Below are positions 45,972 through 55,086 of a stretch of DNA of 64,000 nt, piece by piece. The notes under the pieces were generated by a model, which worked only from the letters and a program-made list of their open reading frames with translations, searched no databases and was not told where the DNA came from. The first letter of the stretch is position 1. Each line of letters opens with the position of its first letter. The position numbers and the translations under genes are program-made. Source of the DNA: Phreatobacter sp. (lineage in GTDB: Bacteria; Pseudomonadota; Alphaproteobacteria; Rhizobiales; Phreatobacteraceae); assembly GCF_016793595.1 (NCBI RefSeq), contig NZ_JAEULY010000015.1:1-64000 (forward strand), written 5' to 3'.

Positions 45972-47612
45972 ATGCTGCGCGGTCTGATGATGGATACGCC
46001 GCTGAACGTCTCGGCGGCCCTGGAATATGGCGCCGAGATGCACCCTGACGGCGCGATCGTCTCGGCGACGATTGAGGGCGGCACGCACCGCACGACCTAT
46101 GCCGAGACGCTGCCGCGCGTCGCGCAGCTCTCACACGCCCTGAAGGCGCTCGGCGTGAAGGAGGGCGACCGCGTCGCCACGCTCGCCTGGAACGGCTACC
46201 GCCATTTCGAGCTCTACTATGCCATCGGCGGCATCGGCGCGGTGTGCCACACGATCAATCCGCGCCTGTTCCCGGAGCAGCTCGTCTACATCGTCAACCA
46301 CGCGAAGGACCGGGTGCTGTTCTTCGACATCAACCTCGCACCCCTCATCGCGAAGATGCGGGCGCACTGGCCGAAGGACATGGTCTACGTCGCCCTATGC
46401 GACAAGGCGCATCTGCCGACCGGCGAAGGGCTCGAGGGCATCCACGCCTACGAGGACCTGCTGGCCGGTCAACCGACGGCCTATGCCTGGCCGAAGATCG
46501 ACGAGAATGCCGGTGTCTCGCTCTGCTACACGTCGGGCACGACCGGCGAGCCCAAGGGCGCGCTCTATTCGCAGCGCTCGGTCATGCTGCATGCGCTGTT
46601 CACGCTGACCGCCGGCATGGAGAGCCTGAAGACTGGCCGCACCGTGCTGCCAGTCGTACCGCTGTTCCACGTCAATGCCTGGGGTCTGCCCTATACGGCG
46701 CCGATCGTCGGGCTCAACCTGATCATGCCCGGCGTCAAGCTCGACGGACCGAACCTCTACGACCTGCTGGAGAACGAGAAGGTGTTCTCGTCCTGGGGCG
46801 TGCCGACCGTCTGGATGGGCCTGCTGCAGGAGATCCAGAAGCGCGGCCGCAAACCGTCCATGCTCGGCGAGGTGATCATCGGCGGCTCGGCCGCGCCGCG
46901 CGCCATGATCGAGGCCTTCGAGACCATGGATGTCGGCGTCATCCACGGCTGGGGCATGACCGAGATGAGTCCGGTCGGCACGCTCGGCGTGCTCGCCACC
47001 AAGGATCGCGGCAAGCCCCTGCAGGAGCGCATCGACCTGAAGGGCCGGCAGGGCCGGCGCATGTTCGGCGTCGAGCTGAAGATCGTCGACGAAGCCGGCC
47101 ACCGCCTGCCCCATGACGGCGAGGCCTCGGGCGAACTGTTCGTGCGCGGCCCTGGCATCATCTCCGGCTATTACGAGAACGCCGATGCCAGCGCCCGCGC
47201 CTTCGACGCCGAGGGCTGGTTCGGCACGGGCGACGTCGCGAAGATCACCCCGGACGGCTACCTGATCATCGTCGACCGCACCAAGGATCTCGTGAAATCC
47301 GGCGGCGAGTGGATTTCCTCCATCGATGTCGAGAATGCCGCCATGGCGCATCCGGGCATCGCGGCCTGCGCCGTGATCGGCGTGCCGCACCCGAAATGGC
47401 AGGAACGGCCCCTGATGATCGCGGTGAAAGCCGCCGGCGCCGATCCGAAGCCGGAGGAGGTGATGGCGACGCTGGAAAAGGCCATCGCCAAATGGCAGCT
47501 GCCCGACGACATCGTCTTCGTCGAGCAATTGCCGCTGACCGCCACCGGCAAGATCTCGAAACTGACGCTGCGCAAGCAGTTCGCCGACCATCCGCTGCCG
47601 GATGCCGACTGA
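45972..47612 (+). CDS. Acyl-CoA ligase (ANL superfamily, long/medium-chain fatty-acid type)
   Basis: 546 residues. ATP-dependent activation of a carboxylic acid to its CoA thioester. AMP-binding motif YTSGTTGEPKGA (about 186-197), GWGMTEMSP and the hinge region DRTKDLVKSGGEWISS, with the C-terminal Lys in TATGKISK. GGGAGG ribosome site. No signal or TM segment. With the dehydrogenase, hydratase, SDR and thiolase it supplies every enzyme for activation and one round of oxidation. Confidence 0.94.
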   Translation: MLRGLMMDTPLNVSAALEYGAEMHPDGAIVSATIEGGTHRTTYAETLPRVAQLSHALKALGVKEGDRVATLAWNGYRHFELYYAIGGIGAVCHTINPRLFPEQLVYIVNHAKDRVLFFDINLAPLIAKMRAHWPKDMVYVALCDKAHLPTGEGLEGIHAYEDLLAGQPTAYAWPKIDENAGVSLCYTSGTTGEPKGALYSQRSVMLHALFTLTAGMESLKTGRTVLPVVPLFHVNAWGLPYTAPIVGLNLIMPGVKLDGPNLYDLLENEKVFSSWGVPTVWMGLLQEIQKRGRKPSMLGEVIIGGSAAPRAMIEAFETMDVGVIHGWGMTEMSPVGTLGVLATKDRGKPLQERIDLKGRQGRRMFGVELKIVDEAGHRLPHDGEASGELFVRGPGIISGYYENADASARAFDAEGWFGTGDVAKITPDGYLIIVDRTKDLVKSGGEWISSIDVENAAMAHPGIAACAVIGVPHPKWQERPLMIAVKAAGADPKPEEVMATLEKAIAKWQLPDDIVFVEQLPLTATGKISKLTLRKQFADHPLPDAD

Positions 47613-48243
47613 CATGGCCGCGACGGCTATCAGCGATGCCGCGTCGATGGACCGCCGCGAGGAGGTTCTCGCGGCGGCGGCCGAATGTTTCATGCGGCGC
47701 GGCTACGAGGCGACGTCGATGGACGATGTCGCCGAGGCGCTCGGGGCCACGAAGGGGCGCGTCTATCACCATTTCCGCTCGAAACCGGAACTGTTCTTCG
47801 AGGTCTACCGCCGCGCCATGGCGATCCTCGTGAATGGCGCGGCGGCAGCCGAGGAAGGCGGCGGCAGCGCCGCCGAGCGGCTCGAGCGGGTTTCGCGCAT
47901 TCACGTCCTCTCGATGATGGAGACGCAGACCTTCCAGCGTTCGCTGACGCTTGGCGCCGACCTCTACCGCTTCGGCAATGCCGGCGTGCACAAGGCCGTG
48001 CTGGAGGAACTGATGGACATACGCCGGTCCTACGAGGACGTGTTCCGGCGGCTGTTCGCCGAGGGCAATGCCGACGGCTCGCTCGGACCGCTCGATCCCT
48101 CGCTCGCCATGCGCACGGTGCTCGGCGCGCTCAACTGGGTGGCGATCTGGTACTCGCCGCAGCCGGGCGAGACGCGCGCGCATCGCGAGCGGCTGGCCGA
48201 GGACATCGCCGCGCAAGTGCTGGGCGGCTATCTGGCGGGATAA
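47602..48243 (+). CDS. TetR-family transcriptional regulator
   Basis: About 210 residues. HTH about 20-60: TSMDDVAEALGATKGRVYHHFRSKPELF. The C-terminal ligand domain is helical. It overlaps the ligase end by 11 bases if the first ATG is used; an in-frame ATG at 47614, one base after the ligase stop, is equally plausible. Co-transcription with the ligase is nearly certain. It is the best candidate to bind the palindrome at 45805-45822; a CoA ester is the likely inducer by analogy with KstR2, PsrA or FadR-type TetR proteins. Confidence 0.9.
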   Translation: MPTDMAATAISDAASMDRREEVLAAAAECFMRRGYEATSMDDVAEALGATKGRVYHHFRSKPELFFEVYRRAMAILVNGAAAAEEGGGSAAERLERVSRIHVLSMMETQTFQRSLTLGADLYRFGNAGVHKAVLEELMDIRRSYEDVFRRLFAEGNADGSLGPLDPSLAMRTVLGALNWVAIWYSPQPGETRAHRERLAEDIAAQVLGGYLAG

Positions 48244-48257
48244 TCAGACCGCCAGAT
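48230..48257. terminator. Hairpin between convergent TetR and HugZ-like genes
   Basis: ATCTGGCGG and CCGCCAGAT pair as a 9-bp stem with a 10-base loop overlapping the TetR stop codon. It can work in both directions, though neither side has a long T run. Confidence 0.45.
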
Positions 48258-48271
48258 TCACGCCACCAGGT

Positions 48272-49090
48272 TCAGGCCGCCCTCGCCCGCGCCTCGCGCA
48301 CCATCTGCACCAGCGTCTTGTGCAGCATCTCCCCCGATGTCACGCGATTGGGAAAGAGGATGCGCGCGGCGCGGTCGCCAGCCGCAAGGTCGAAGCCTTC
48401 CGGGTCGGCGCCGGTCATGCGCCACGGCCCCGGCTCTTCTTTCGCGAGAACGGTCGCGTAGACGGACACGGCGTCGGCATGATCCTCGTTCATATGCGCG
48501 ATGGCGCTCGCTTCGGACGCGATCAAGCCCTCGGCGTCGGCGACATCGATCAGGAGATCGGAACCGGCAAGGTCAGCCGCGCGGGCGAAGCCGCCGTTGA
48601 GGTGGGCCGAGGCCACCGCCATGCGGAAGATGCCGAAGTCTGGGAAGTCGATGTAGATCTGCGCCTTCGGGTGGCGCGCAAGGAAGCGCGCCTTCAGCCG
48701 CGTGCGCTCGGCATCGTCCTCGACCCGCGCGAAGGTGCCGAGCACGGTGAGGCGCGGATGGGCCTGCGGGTCGCCCTTGCCGAGGCGCGCCAGCAGGATG
48801 GAGGCGCGCGGATCGGCGGCGAGATTGGCCGTATGGCTCGCGAGCTTCGAGATCAGGATGAGCGGCGAGCCGTCGGTGTCGGTCGCGACATTGGCGAGCG
48901 TCGTCACGGGGTGGCCGGTATTGCGGTCGAGCGTGCCGAGCGCGCCGGTGCGGATCGACCGGAGGATCTCGCGGCCCCATTCCACCGGCTTGAAGTCCTC
49001 GGGCTGGCGGGCATTTTCGGGGATGTTGCCGGGCATCGCCCCAGGCAGGGCGGCGGCGCTGGCAGCGGTCTTGGCGGCTTCGTCGGTCAT
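48272..49090 (-). CDS. HugZ-like heme/flavin split-barrel protein
   Basis: 272 residues: N-terminal pyridoxamine-5'-phosphate-oxidase-like split barrel (about 35-170) and a C-terminal DUF2470 domain (about 190-265) with HMNEDHADAVSVYA. This two-domain layout is that of HugZ/HutZ, which degrade or store heme. Start MTDEAAKTAASAAALPGAM. No heme uptake genes are near. The alternative is a general flavin-binding stress protein. Confidence 0.85.
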   Translation of the reverse strand: MTDEAAKTAASAAALPGAMPGNIPENARQPEDFKPVEWGREILRSIRTGALGTLDRNTGHPVTTLANVATDTDGSPLILISKLASHTANLAADPRASILLARLGKGDPQAHPRLTVLGTFARVEDDAERTRLKARFLARHPKAQIYIDFPDFGIFRMAVASAHLNGGFARAADLAGSDLLIDVADAEGLIASEASAIAHMNEDHADAVSVYATVLAKEEPGPWRMTGADPEGFDLAAGDRAARILFPNRVTSGEMLHKTLVQMVREARARAA

Positions 49091-49292
49091 GCTGGTCTCC
49101 TTGGGCGCGGACCATGATCGCGCGCCCGCGCCAAGGCAAGCAGTGGCCGCGCAGGCCGCCGCTGCCCCGGATGCCCTTGCCGAACCAATGCTCCAGCGTC
49201 AGGATGAATGGGTCGGACGATGCGCCAACCCGCATGGGCTTGACGAGGGACAGGCCGTCCCGCATGGCTCGCCTCCAACGAGGACAACCGCC

Positions 49293-50588
49293 ATGCCGCT
49301 TCGCCTCTCGACCCGTTCCGGCGATTTCCCCGAGCGCTTCGCCGAGCTTCTCGCCATGAAGCGCGAGGTCTCCGAGGAGGTGACTCAGGTCGTCAAGGCC
49401 ATCGGCACCGAGGTTCGGGCGCGCGGCGATGCCGCCCTGATCGAGTTCACCACGAAGTTCGACCGCCTGACGCTGACACCCGAGACCCTGAGGGTCTCGG
49501 CGGAGGAGATCGCCGCTGCGGTGAAGGCCTGCGACGCCCGCACGCTCGATGCGCTGAAACTGGCGGCAGACCGCATCCGCGCCTATCACGAGCGCCAGAA
49601 GCCGAAGGACGATCGTTTCACCGACGCGCTCGGGGTCGAGCTCGGCTATCGCTGGACGGCCATCGAGGCCGTGGGCCTCTATGTGCCCGGCGGCACGGCG
49701 GCCTATCCCTCATCGGTGCTGATGAACGCCATTCCCGCCAAGGTCGCCGGCTGTCCGCGCATCGTCATGGTCGTGCCCGCGCCCGGCGGCGTCCTGAACC
49801 CGCTGGTGCTGGCGGCGGCGGAGCTTGCCGGCGTCGACGAAATCTACCGGATCGGCGGCGCGCAGGCGATCTACGCCCTCGCCTACGGGACGGAGACCAT
49901 CCGCGCCGTCGCCAAGATCATGGGGCCCGGCAATGCCTATGTCGCCGCGGCCAAGCGCGAGGTGTTCGGCACGGTCGGCATCGACATGATCGCCGGCCCC
50001 TCGGAGGTGCTGGTGATCGCCGACGGCACGGCCAATCCCGACTGGATCGCGGCCGACCTGCTGGCGCAGGCCGAGCACGACACCGCCGCCCAGTCGCTGG
50101 TCATCACCGACGATCCCTCGCTCGGCGACGCTGTCGCCGCAGCAGTGGCGCGGCAGCTGACCACCCTTCCGCGCGCCGATATCGCGGGCGCAAGCTGGCG
50201 CGACTACGGCGCGATCATCGAGGTGGCGGACCTGTCCGAATCCGTGGCGCTCGCGGACCGTATCGCGGCCGAGCATCTGGAGATCATCACCGCCGATCCC
50301 GAACCGCTGGCGGCGCGCATCCGCAATGCCGGCGCGATCTTCCTCGGCGGCCATACGCCGGAGGCCATCGGCGACTATGTCGGCGGCTCGAACCACGTCC
50401 TGCCGACCGCCCGCTCGGCGCGGTTTTCCTCCGGCCTCGGCGTGCTCGACTACATGAAGCGCACGTCGTTGCTGAAATGCGGTCCGGACCAGCTTCGGGC
50501 CCTAGGGCCTGCGGCCATCGCGCTCGGCGAGGCGGAAGGGCTTCAGGCCCATGCGCGTTCCGTCGCCATCCGCATGAACGTTAGGTAA
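49293..50588 (+). CDS. hisD: Histidinol dehydrogenase
   Basis: 431 residues. Catalyses the last two oxidations of histidine synthesis (L-histidinol to L-histidine), zinc dependent. Visible: [32 protein letters not shown], the metal/catalytic [10 protein letters not shown] and AEHLEI segments. Start [16 protein letters not shown] chosen after a GAGGAC site; an open frame runs further upstream but antisense to the HugZ-like gene. Followed within 4 bases by the UPF0262 gene, an order conserved in alphaproteobacteria. Confidence 0.96.
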   Translation: MPLRLSTRSGDFPERFAELLAMKREVSEEVTQVVKAIGTEVRARGDAALIEFTTKFDRLTLTPETLRVSAEEIAAAVKACDARTLDALKLAADRIRAYHERQKPKDDRFTDALGVELGYRWTAIEAVGLYVPGGTAAYPSSVLMNAIPAKVAGCPRIVMVVPAPGGVLNPLVLAAAELAGVDEIYRIGGAQAIYALAYGTETIRAVAKIMGPGNAYVAAAKREVFGTVGIDMIAGPSEVLVIADGTANPDWIAADLLAQAEHDTAAQSLVITDDPSLGDAVAAAVARQLTTLPRADIAGASWRDYGAIIEVADLSESVALADRIAAEHLEIITADPEPLAARIRNAGAIFLGGHTPEAIGDYVGGSNHVLPTARSARFSSGLGVLDYMKRTSLLKCGPDQLRALGPAAIALGEAEGLQAHARSVAIRMNVR

Positions 50589-50592
50589 TGCC

Positions 50593-51078
50593 ATGAACAG
50601 CGCGCCGAAGACCGGCAGGCGCCTCGTCGCCGTCACCATCGACGAAGCCTCGATCGGCCGCTCCTCGGCCGATATCGAGCACGAGCGCGCCATCGCCATC
50701 TACGACCTGATCGAAGAGAACTCCTTCTGCCCGGTCGGTTTCGAGGATGGTCCGTTCACGCTCGCCATATCGCTGGTCGACGGCAAGCTGATGCTCGACG
50801 TCAAGCACGAGGACGGGCGGCAGGTCATAACCCACATCCTGTCGCTGACCCCGTTCCGGCGAATCGTGAAGGACTATTTCCTGATCTGCGACAGCTATTA
50901 CGACGCCATCCGCACGGCGACGCCGGCGCAGATCGAGACCATCGACATGGCCCGGCGCGGCCTGCACAACGAGGGCTCGGAGACGCTCAGGGAGCGGTTG
51001 AAGGACAAGATCGACCTCGACTTCGACACGGCGCGACGACTGTTCACGCTGATCTCGGTTCTGCACTGGAAGGGCTGA
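50593..51078 (+). CDS. UPF0262 family protein
   Basis: 161 residues. Conserved in alphaproteobacteria immediately after hisD; function unknown. Compact mixed alpha/beta protein with [18 protein letters not shown] and [20 protein letters not shown]. Overlap-free spacing of 4 bases after hisD and 1 base before the phosphatase indicates one operon. Confidence 0.93.
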   Translation: MNSAPKTGRRLVAVTIDEASIGRSSADIEHERAIAIYDLIEENSFCPVGFEDGPFTLAISLVDGKLMLDVKHEDGRQVITHILSLTPFRRIVKDYFLICDSYYDAIRTATPAQIETIDMARRGLHNEGSETLRERLKDKIDLDFDTARRLFTLISVLHWKG

Positions 51079-51079
51079 G

Positions 51080-51544
51080 GTGGTCTCCGATCGCCGCCGC
51101 AACCCCCAGGCCGTGCTGTTCGCCTGCACCATGAACCAGGTGCGCTCGCCCATGGCCGCGGCGATCATGAAGCACTTCTTCGGCAACCGCGTGTTCATCG
51201 AGAGCGCGGGCGTCCACAAGGGCGAGCACGATCCCTTCGTCGACGCGGTCATGGACGAGATCGGCATCGACACCCAGAAGACCCGACCGAAGACGATCGA
51301 GGAACTGGAGGAGTGGGAGGGCCTGAACTTCGACCTCGTGGTCACGCTCGCGCCCGATGCGCACCACAAGGCGCTCGACCTCACCCGCACGCTCGACATG
51401 GATGTCGAGTACTGGCCGACGCCCGACCCGACCACCGCGCAGGGTTCGCGCGAACAGGTGCTCGACGCCTACCGGCAGGTGCGCGACATGCTGATGCAGC
51501 GCATCAGGCAGCGGTTCCCCAAGACGGCGATGGGAAACGAGTAG
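51080..51544 (+). CDS. Low-molecular-weight phosphotyrosine phosphatase family protein
   Basis: 154 residues. GTG start one base after the UPF0262 stop, with GGAAGG upstream. The P-loop C16-x5-R22-S (FACTMNQVRSPM) is at the N-terminus as in LMW-PTP and arsenate reductase ArsC of the same fold; the general-acid loop reads PTPDPTT near residue 114. Arsenate reductases have additional redox cysteines, which are absent here, so a phosphatase is more likely. Third gene of the hisD run. Confidence 0.88.
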   Translation: MVSDRRRNPQAVLFACTMNQVRSPMAAAIMKHFFGNRVFIESAGVHKGEHDPFVDAVMDEIGIDTQKTRPKTIEELEEWEGLNFDLVVTLAPDAHHKALDLTRTLDMDVEYWPTPDPTTAQGSREQVLDAYRQVRDMLMQRIRQRFPKTAMGNE

Positions 51545-51589
51545 AGGACTGGTGGAGCAGAGCGGCTGCGCAATGCAAGGCGCCTGTTC

Positions 51590-52660
51590 TCAGCGCTCTC
51601 CAATCCGTTCCCGCGCCTCGGCCCACAATGCCAGCGTCAGCTCGCCCGCGCCCATTTCCCGGCCGAGCGCCGCGGACTGCCCGGACCAGAGCGACGAGAA
51701 GTCGCCGCTTCCCACGGCCTCCGCCTTGGCCTTGAGAGGCATCAGCGCGCCGCCCGCCGTCGGAAAGGCCGGTGCATCGGCGGAGATCGGACCGACCTCG
51801 CGCATGACCCGGTTCATCAGACCGCGCGCGGGCCTGCCGGTGAAGAGATTGGTCAGGGCCGTGCCGTCGTCCGTCGCCGACTTCAGCGCCACGCGGTGCA
51901 TCGGCGTGATCTTCGCCTCGGGCGTGAACAGATAGGCGGTGCCGACCTGCACGGCGCTGGCGCCCAGCGCGAAGGCGGCGGCGATGCCGCGACCGTCCGC
52001 GATGCCGCCGGCCGCGATCACCGGCACGTCGACCGCATCGACCACCTGCGGCAGGAGGGCAAAGAGCCCCGGCTGGCTGCCGATGGCCTCGGTGAGGAAG
52101 ATGCCGCGATGGCCGCCGGCCTCGTTGCCCTGCGCGATGATGGCATCGCAGCCGCGCGCCTCCAGCCAGCGTGCCTCGGCGACAGTCGTCGCGGAGGACA
52201 CAACCCTGGCGCCGGTCGCCTTGACGCGATCGACCAGCGCCGCATTCGGCATCCCGAAATGAAAGCTGACGACCTCCGGCCGGTATTCCTCGACAATGGC
52301 GCAGAAGGTCTCGTCGAAGGGCGCTCGGTTGGATGAGGGGATCGGCGCGGCCGGATCGATGTCGAACTCGGCATAGTAGGATGAAAGCCGCGCCCGCCAG
52401 CCAGCCTCGCGGGTGACGTCGGGCGCCGGTGGCGTGTGGCAGAAGAAGTTGACGTTGACGGGCTTGCCAGTCTGCTGCCGGATTATCGCCAGTTCGGTGC
52501 GCATCTGCTCATGGGTCAGCAGTGCCGCGGGCAATGAGCCCAGCCCGCCCGCATTGGCCACGGCGATCGCCATGGCCGACGCCTGCGCTCCCGCCATGGG
52601 CGCCTGGATGATCGGCAGATCGATGCCGAAGAGTTCCTCGATGCGCCTGTCGCGTGCCAT
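51590..52660 (-). CDS. Nitronate monooxygenase family protein (NPD-like)
   Basis: 356 residues. FMN-dependent oxidation of nitronates such as propionate-3-nitronate, with a TIM barrel: IIQAPMAGAQASAMA at the N-terminus, catalytic-His region QGNEAGGHRG and phosphate-binding AGGIADGRGIAAA then GASAVQVGTAYL. The start MARDRRIEELFGID has GGGAGGG upstream. Single gene convergent with the phosphatase. Confidence 0.88.
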   Translation of the reverse strand: MARDRRIEELFGIDLPIIQAPMAGAQASAMAIAVANAGGLGSLPAALLTHEQMRTELAIIRQQTGKPVNVNFFCHTPPAPDVTREAGWRARLSSYYAEFDIDPAAPIPSSNRAPFDETFCAIVEEYRPEVVSFHFGMPNAALVDRVKATGARVVSSATTVAEARWLEARGCDAIIAQGNEAGGHRGIFLTEAIGSQPGLFALLPQVVDAVDVPVIAAGGIADGRGIAAAFALGASAVQVGTAYLFTPEAKITPMHRVALKSATDDGTALTNLFTGRPARGLMNRVMREVGPISADAPAFPTAGGALMPLKAKAEAVGSGDFSSLWSGQSAALGREMGAGELTLALWAEARERIGER

Positions 52661-52764
52661 GGCCCGGCCCTCCCTGCGTGGGGCGGCGAGATTAGCCCGG
52701 CCGGCGCCCAAGGGAAGACCGACTTCAGGCGGGCAGCACGGCGAAGATCGCGGACCTCGGCGCC

Positions 52765-53820
52765 TCAGGGGCGCCAGCCGGTCTCCATCGGCACGTCGTC
52801 GTCAGGCTCTTCCTGCTTCGGCTCGGCCGCGCGCGCGGCATCGATAACCTGAAGCAGCGCCTTGAGCGCTTCCTCGACGCCCTCGCCGGCAATGGCCGAA
52901 AGCGCGATCGGCTTCTTCTTCGACGCGCGCTTCAGCCGGGCAAGCTGTTCCTTGCGCGTGTCGGGATCGAGCGCCTCGACTTTCGACAGGGCGACGATCT
53001 CCGGCTTCTCGGCGAGACCGTGGCCATAGGCCTCGATCTCCTCACGCACCAGCTTGTAGGCCTTGCCGGCATGCTCTGAGGTGCCATCGACGAGATGCAG
53101 CAGCACGCGGCAGCGCTCGACATGGCCTAGGAACCGGTCGCCGAGCCCGACGCCGTCATGGGCGCCCTCGATCAGGCCGGGAATGTCGGCCAGCACGAAT
53201 TCGCGGCCGAGGACACGCACGACGCCGAGCCCGGGATGCAGGGTCGTGAACGGATAGTCGGCGATCTTGGGCTTCGCCGCCGTCGTAGCGGCAAGGAAGG
53301 TGGACTTGCCCGCGTTCGGCATACCGATCAGCCCGGCATCGGCGATCAGCTTCAGGCGCAGGATGATCGTCGCTTCCTTGGCCGGCTGGCCGGGATTGGC
53401 GTAGCGCGGAGCCTGATTGGTCGAGCTCTTGAAATGGGCGTTGCCGAAGCCGCCATTGCCACCTTCCAGCAGCACGAAGCGTTCGCCGACCTTGGTGATG
53501 TCGGCGATCAGCGTCTCGCCGTCTTCCTCGAAAATCTGCGTGCCGGCGGGAACCTTCAGCACGACGTCCGCACCCTTCGGGCCCGAGCGGTTGCGGCCCA
53601 TGCCGTGCATGCCGGTCTTGGCCTTGAAGTGCTGCTGGTAGCGATAGTCGATCAGCGTGTTGAGCCCGTCGACGCATTCGATCACGACATCGCCGCCACG
53701 GCCGCCGTCGCCGCCGTCGGGACCGCCGAACTCGATGAACTTGGCGCGATAGAACGAGACGGCGCCAGCGCCGCCCGCGCCCGCCTTCACGTAAACCTTC
53801 GCCTGATCGAGGAACTTCAT
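52765..53820 (-). CDS. obgE: Obg GTPase (CgtA)
   Basis: 351 residues. Essential GTPase of large ribosomal subunit maturation and stringent response. N-terminal Obg fold (1-158) with its glycine-rich YxAGxGGxGAVSFYR start and [10 protein letters not shown] domain with G1 GMPNAGKST (166-174), G3 DIPGLIEGA and G4-like SKVE; short acidic C-terminal tail ([15 protein letters not shown]). The long OCT domain is missing, as in alphaproteobacteria. Confidence 0.97.
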   Translation of the reverse strand: MKFLDQAKVYVKAGAGGAGAVSFYRAKFIEFGGPDGGDGGRGGDVVIECVDGLNTLIDYRYQQHFKAKTGMHGMGRNRSGPKGADVVLKVPAGTQIFEEDGETLIADITKVGERFVLLEGGNGGFGNAHFKSSTNQAPRYANPGQPAKEATIILRLKLIADAGLIGMPNAGKSTFLAATTAAKPKIADYPFTTLHPGLGVVRVLGREFVLADIPGLIEGAHDGVGLGDRFLGHVERCRVLLHLVDGTSEHAGKAYKLVREEIEAYGHGLAEKPEIVALSKVEALDPDTRKEQLARLKRASKKKPIALSAIAGEGVEEALKALLQVIDAARAAEPKQEEPDDDVPMETGWRP

Positions 53821-53920
53821 GATCGCCCTGATTGCCGGAAGGCGCGGCTCATAGCGGAAAACGGCGGGAAATGACAGCCCGCTCCGCCGAAAGCTTCCGC
53901 GATCGCTGCAAGGACCGGGA

Positions 53921-55081
53921 TTATCGACCCGATGCGTGGGTGATCAGCTTGGCCATGAAAGCGTCGGCCTTGTCGAGTTCCGCCGCCTCGACATACTCGT
54001 CCGGCTTGTGCGCCTGTTCGATGGAACCGGGGCCGACGATGGCGGTCGGGATGCCGATTTCCTGGTACAGGCCGGCTTCCGTGCCATAGGCGACCTTGGC
54101 GTGGTCATTGCGGCCGGCGAGCTTCTTGGCGAGCACGGTGACGGGGGCGTCCGCCGCCGTGTCGAGGCCGGGCACCAGCGCCAGTTCCTCGAAGGTGAAG
54201 CCGGCATCGGGGGAAATCGCCTTCATCGGCGGCTCCAGCACGTCGCGGGCATAGGCCTCGATCTCGGCGACGATGGCGTGAGGGTCGTCTCCCGGCACGC
54301 AGCGCAGATCGAAATCGACCACGCACTCGCCGGCAACGATGTTGCGGACCGTGCCACCCTTGATGACGCCGACCGAGGTGGTCGAGAACGGCACGGAGAA
54401 CAGCGGATCGAGATCCTGCCGGCGCGCCAGCTTCTGGCCGATCTCGTTGATCCTGACGATCAGCTTGGCGGCCTCCTCGATGGCGCTGACGCCGTAGGGC
54501 CGGAGCGAGGAATGCGCCTCGAAACCCTTCACCGTCACGCGCATCGGGCGGCCGGTCTTGTGGGCGATGATCACCTGCATGTTCGTGGGTTCGCCGACGA
54601 AACAGGCCTCGGGCTTCAGCGGCCGGTCCTTCAGCACGGCGAGCAGCGTGCGCACGCCGCGGCAGCCGACCTCCTCGTCATAGGAAATGGCGAAGTGGAT
54701 CGGCTTCGTCAGCGGAGCCGTCGCCATGGCCGGCGCGGCTGCGAGCGCGGAGGCGACGAAGCCCTTCATGTCGCAGGTGCCGCGGCCGAAATAGCGGCCG
54801 TCCTTCTCGGCAAGCCTGAACGGATCCGTCGACCAGTCCTGCCCGTCCACCGGCACCACGTCGACATGGCCGGACAGAACGTAGCCGGCAACATCCTTCG
54901 GGCCGATGGTGACCCAGAGATTCGCCTTCTTGCCGGTTTCGTCATAGACGCGCTCGCCGCTCACTCCGTAGCCGGCAAGGTATTCCTCCACCCAGTCGAG
55001 CAGCGGCAGGTTGGTGTTGCGGCTGGTCGTGTCGAAGGCGACGAGCCTGCCGAGGATGTCGGCGGTGGAGAGTTTCGCCAT
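53921..55081 (-). CDS. argE: Acetylornithine deacetylase (ArgE)
   Basis: 386 residues, M20 metallopeptidase. Metal-site motifs [16 protein letters not shown] and YDEEVGCRG, with the dimerisation domain in the middle and a final His in [10 protein letters not shown]. Hydrolyses N-acetyl-L-ornithine in arginine synthesis. The TPP-enzyme gene is five bases upstream on the same strand, so they form a small operon. A related M20 desuccinylase is the main alternative. Confidence 0.9.
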   Translation of the reverse strand: MAKLSTADILGRLVAFDTTSRNTNLPLLDWVEEYLAGYGVSGERVYDETGKKANLWVTIGPKDVAGYVLSGHVDVVPVDGQDWSTDPFRLAEKDGRYFGRGTCDMKGFVASALAAAPAMATAPLTKPIHFAISYDEEVGCRGVRTLLAVLKDRPLKPEACFVGEPTNMQVIIAHKTGRPMRVTVKGFEAHSSLRPYGVSAIEEAAKLIVRINEIGQKLARRQDLDPLFSVPFSTTSVGVIKGGTVRNIVAGECVVDFDLRCVPGDDPHAIVAEIEAYARDVLEPPMKAISPDAGFTFEELALVPGLDTAADAPVTVLAKKLAGRNDHAKVAYGTEAGLYQEIGIPTAIVGPGSIEQAHKPDEYVEAAELDKADAFMAKLITHASGR

Positions 55082-55086
55082 GGTCG

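Noticed and set aside
45731-46093. Longer N-terminus for the 396-residue acyl-CoA dehydrogenase
   Set aside because: It would run across the palindrome and into the opposite ligase gene; the ATG at 45730 follows GGGAGG with good spacing.
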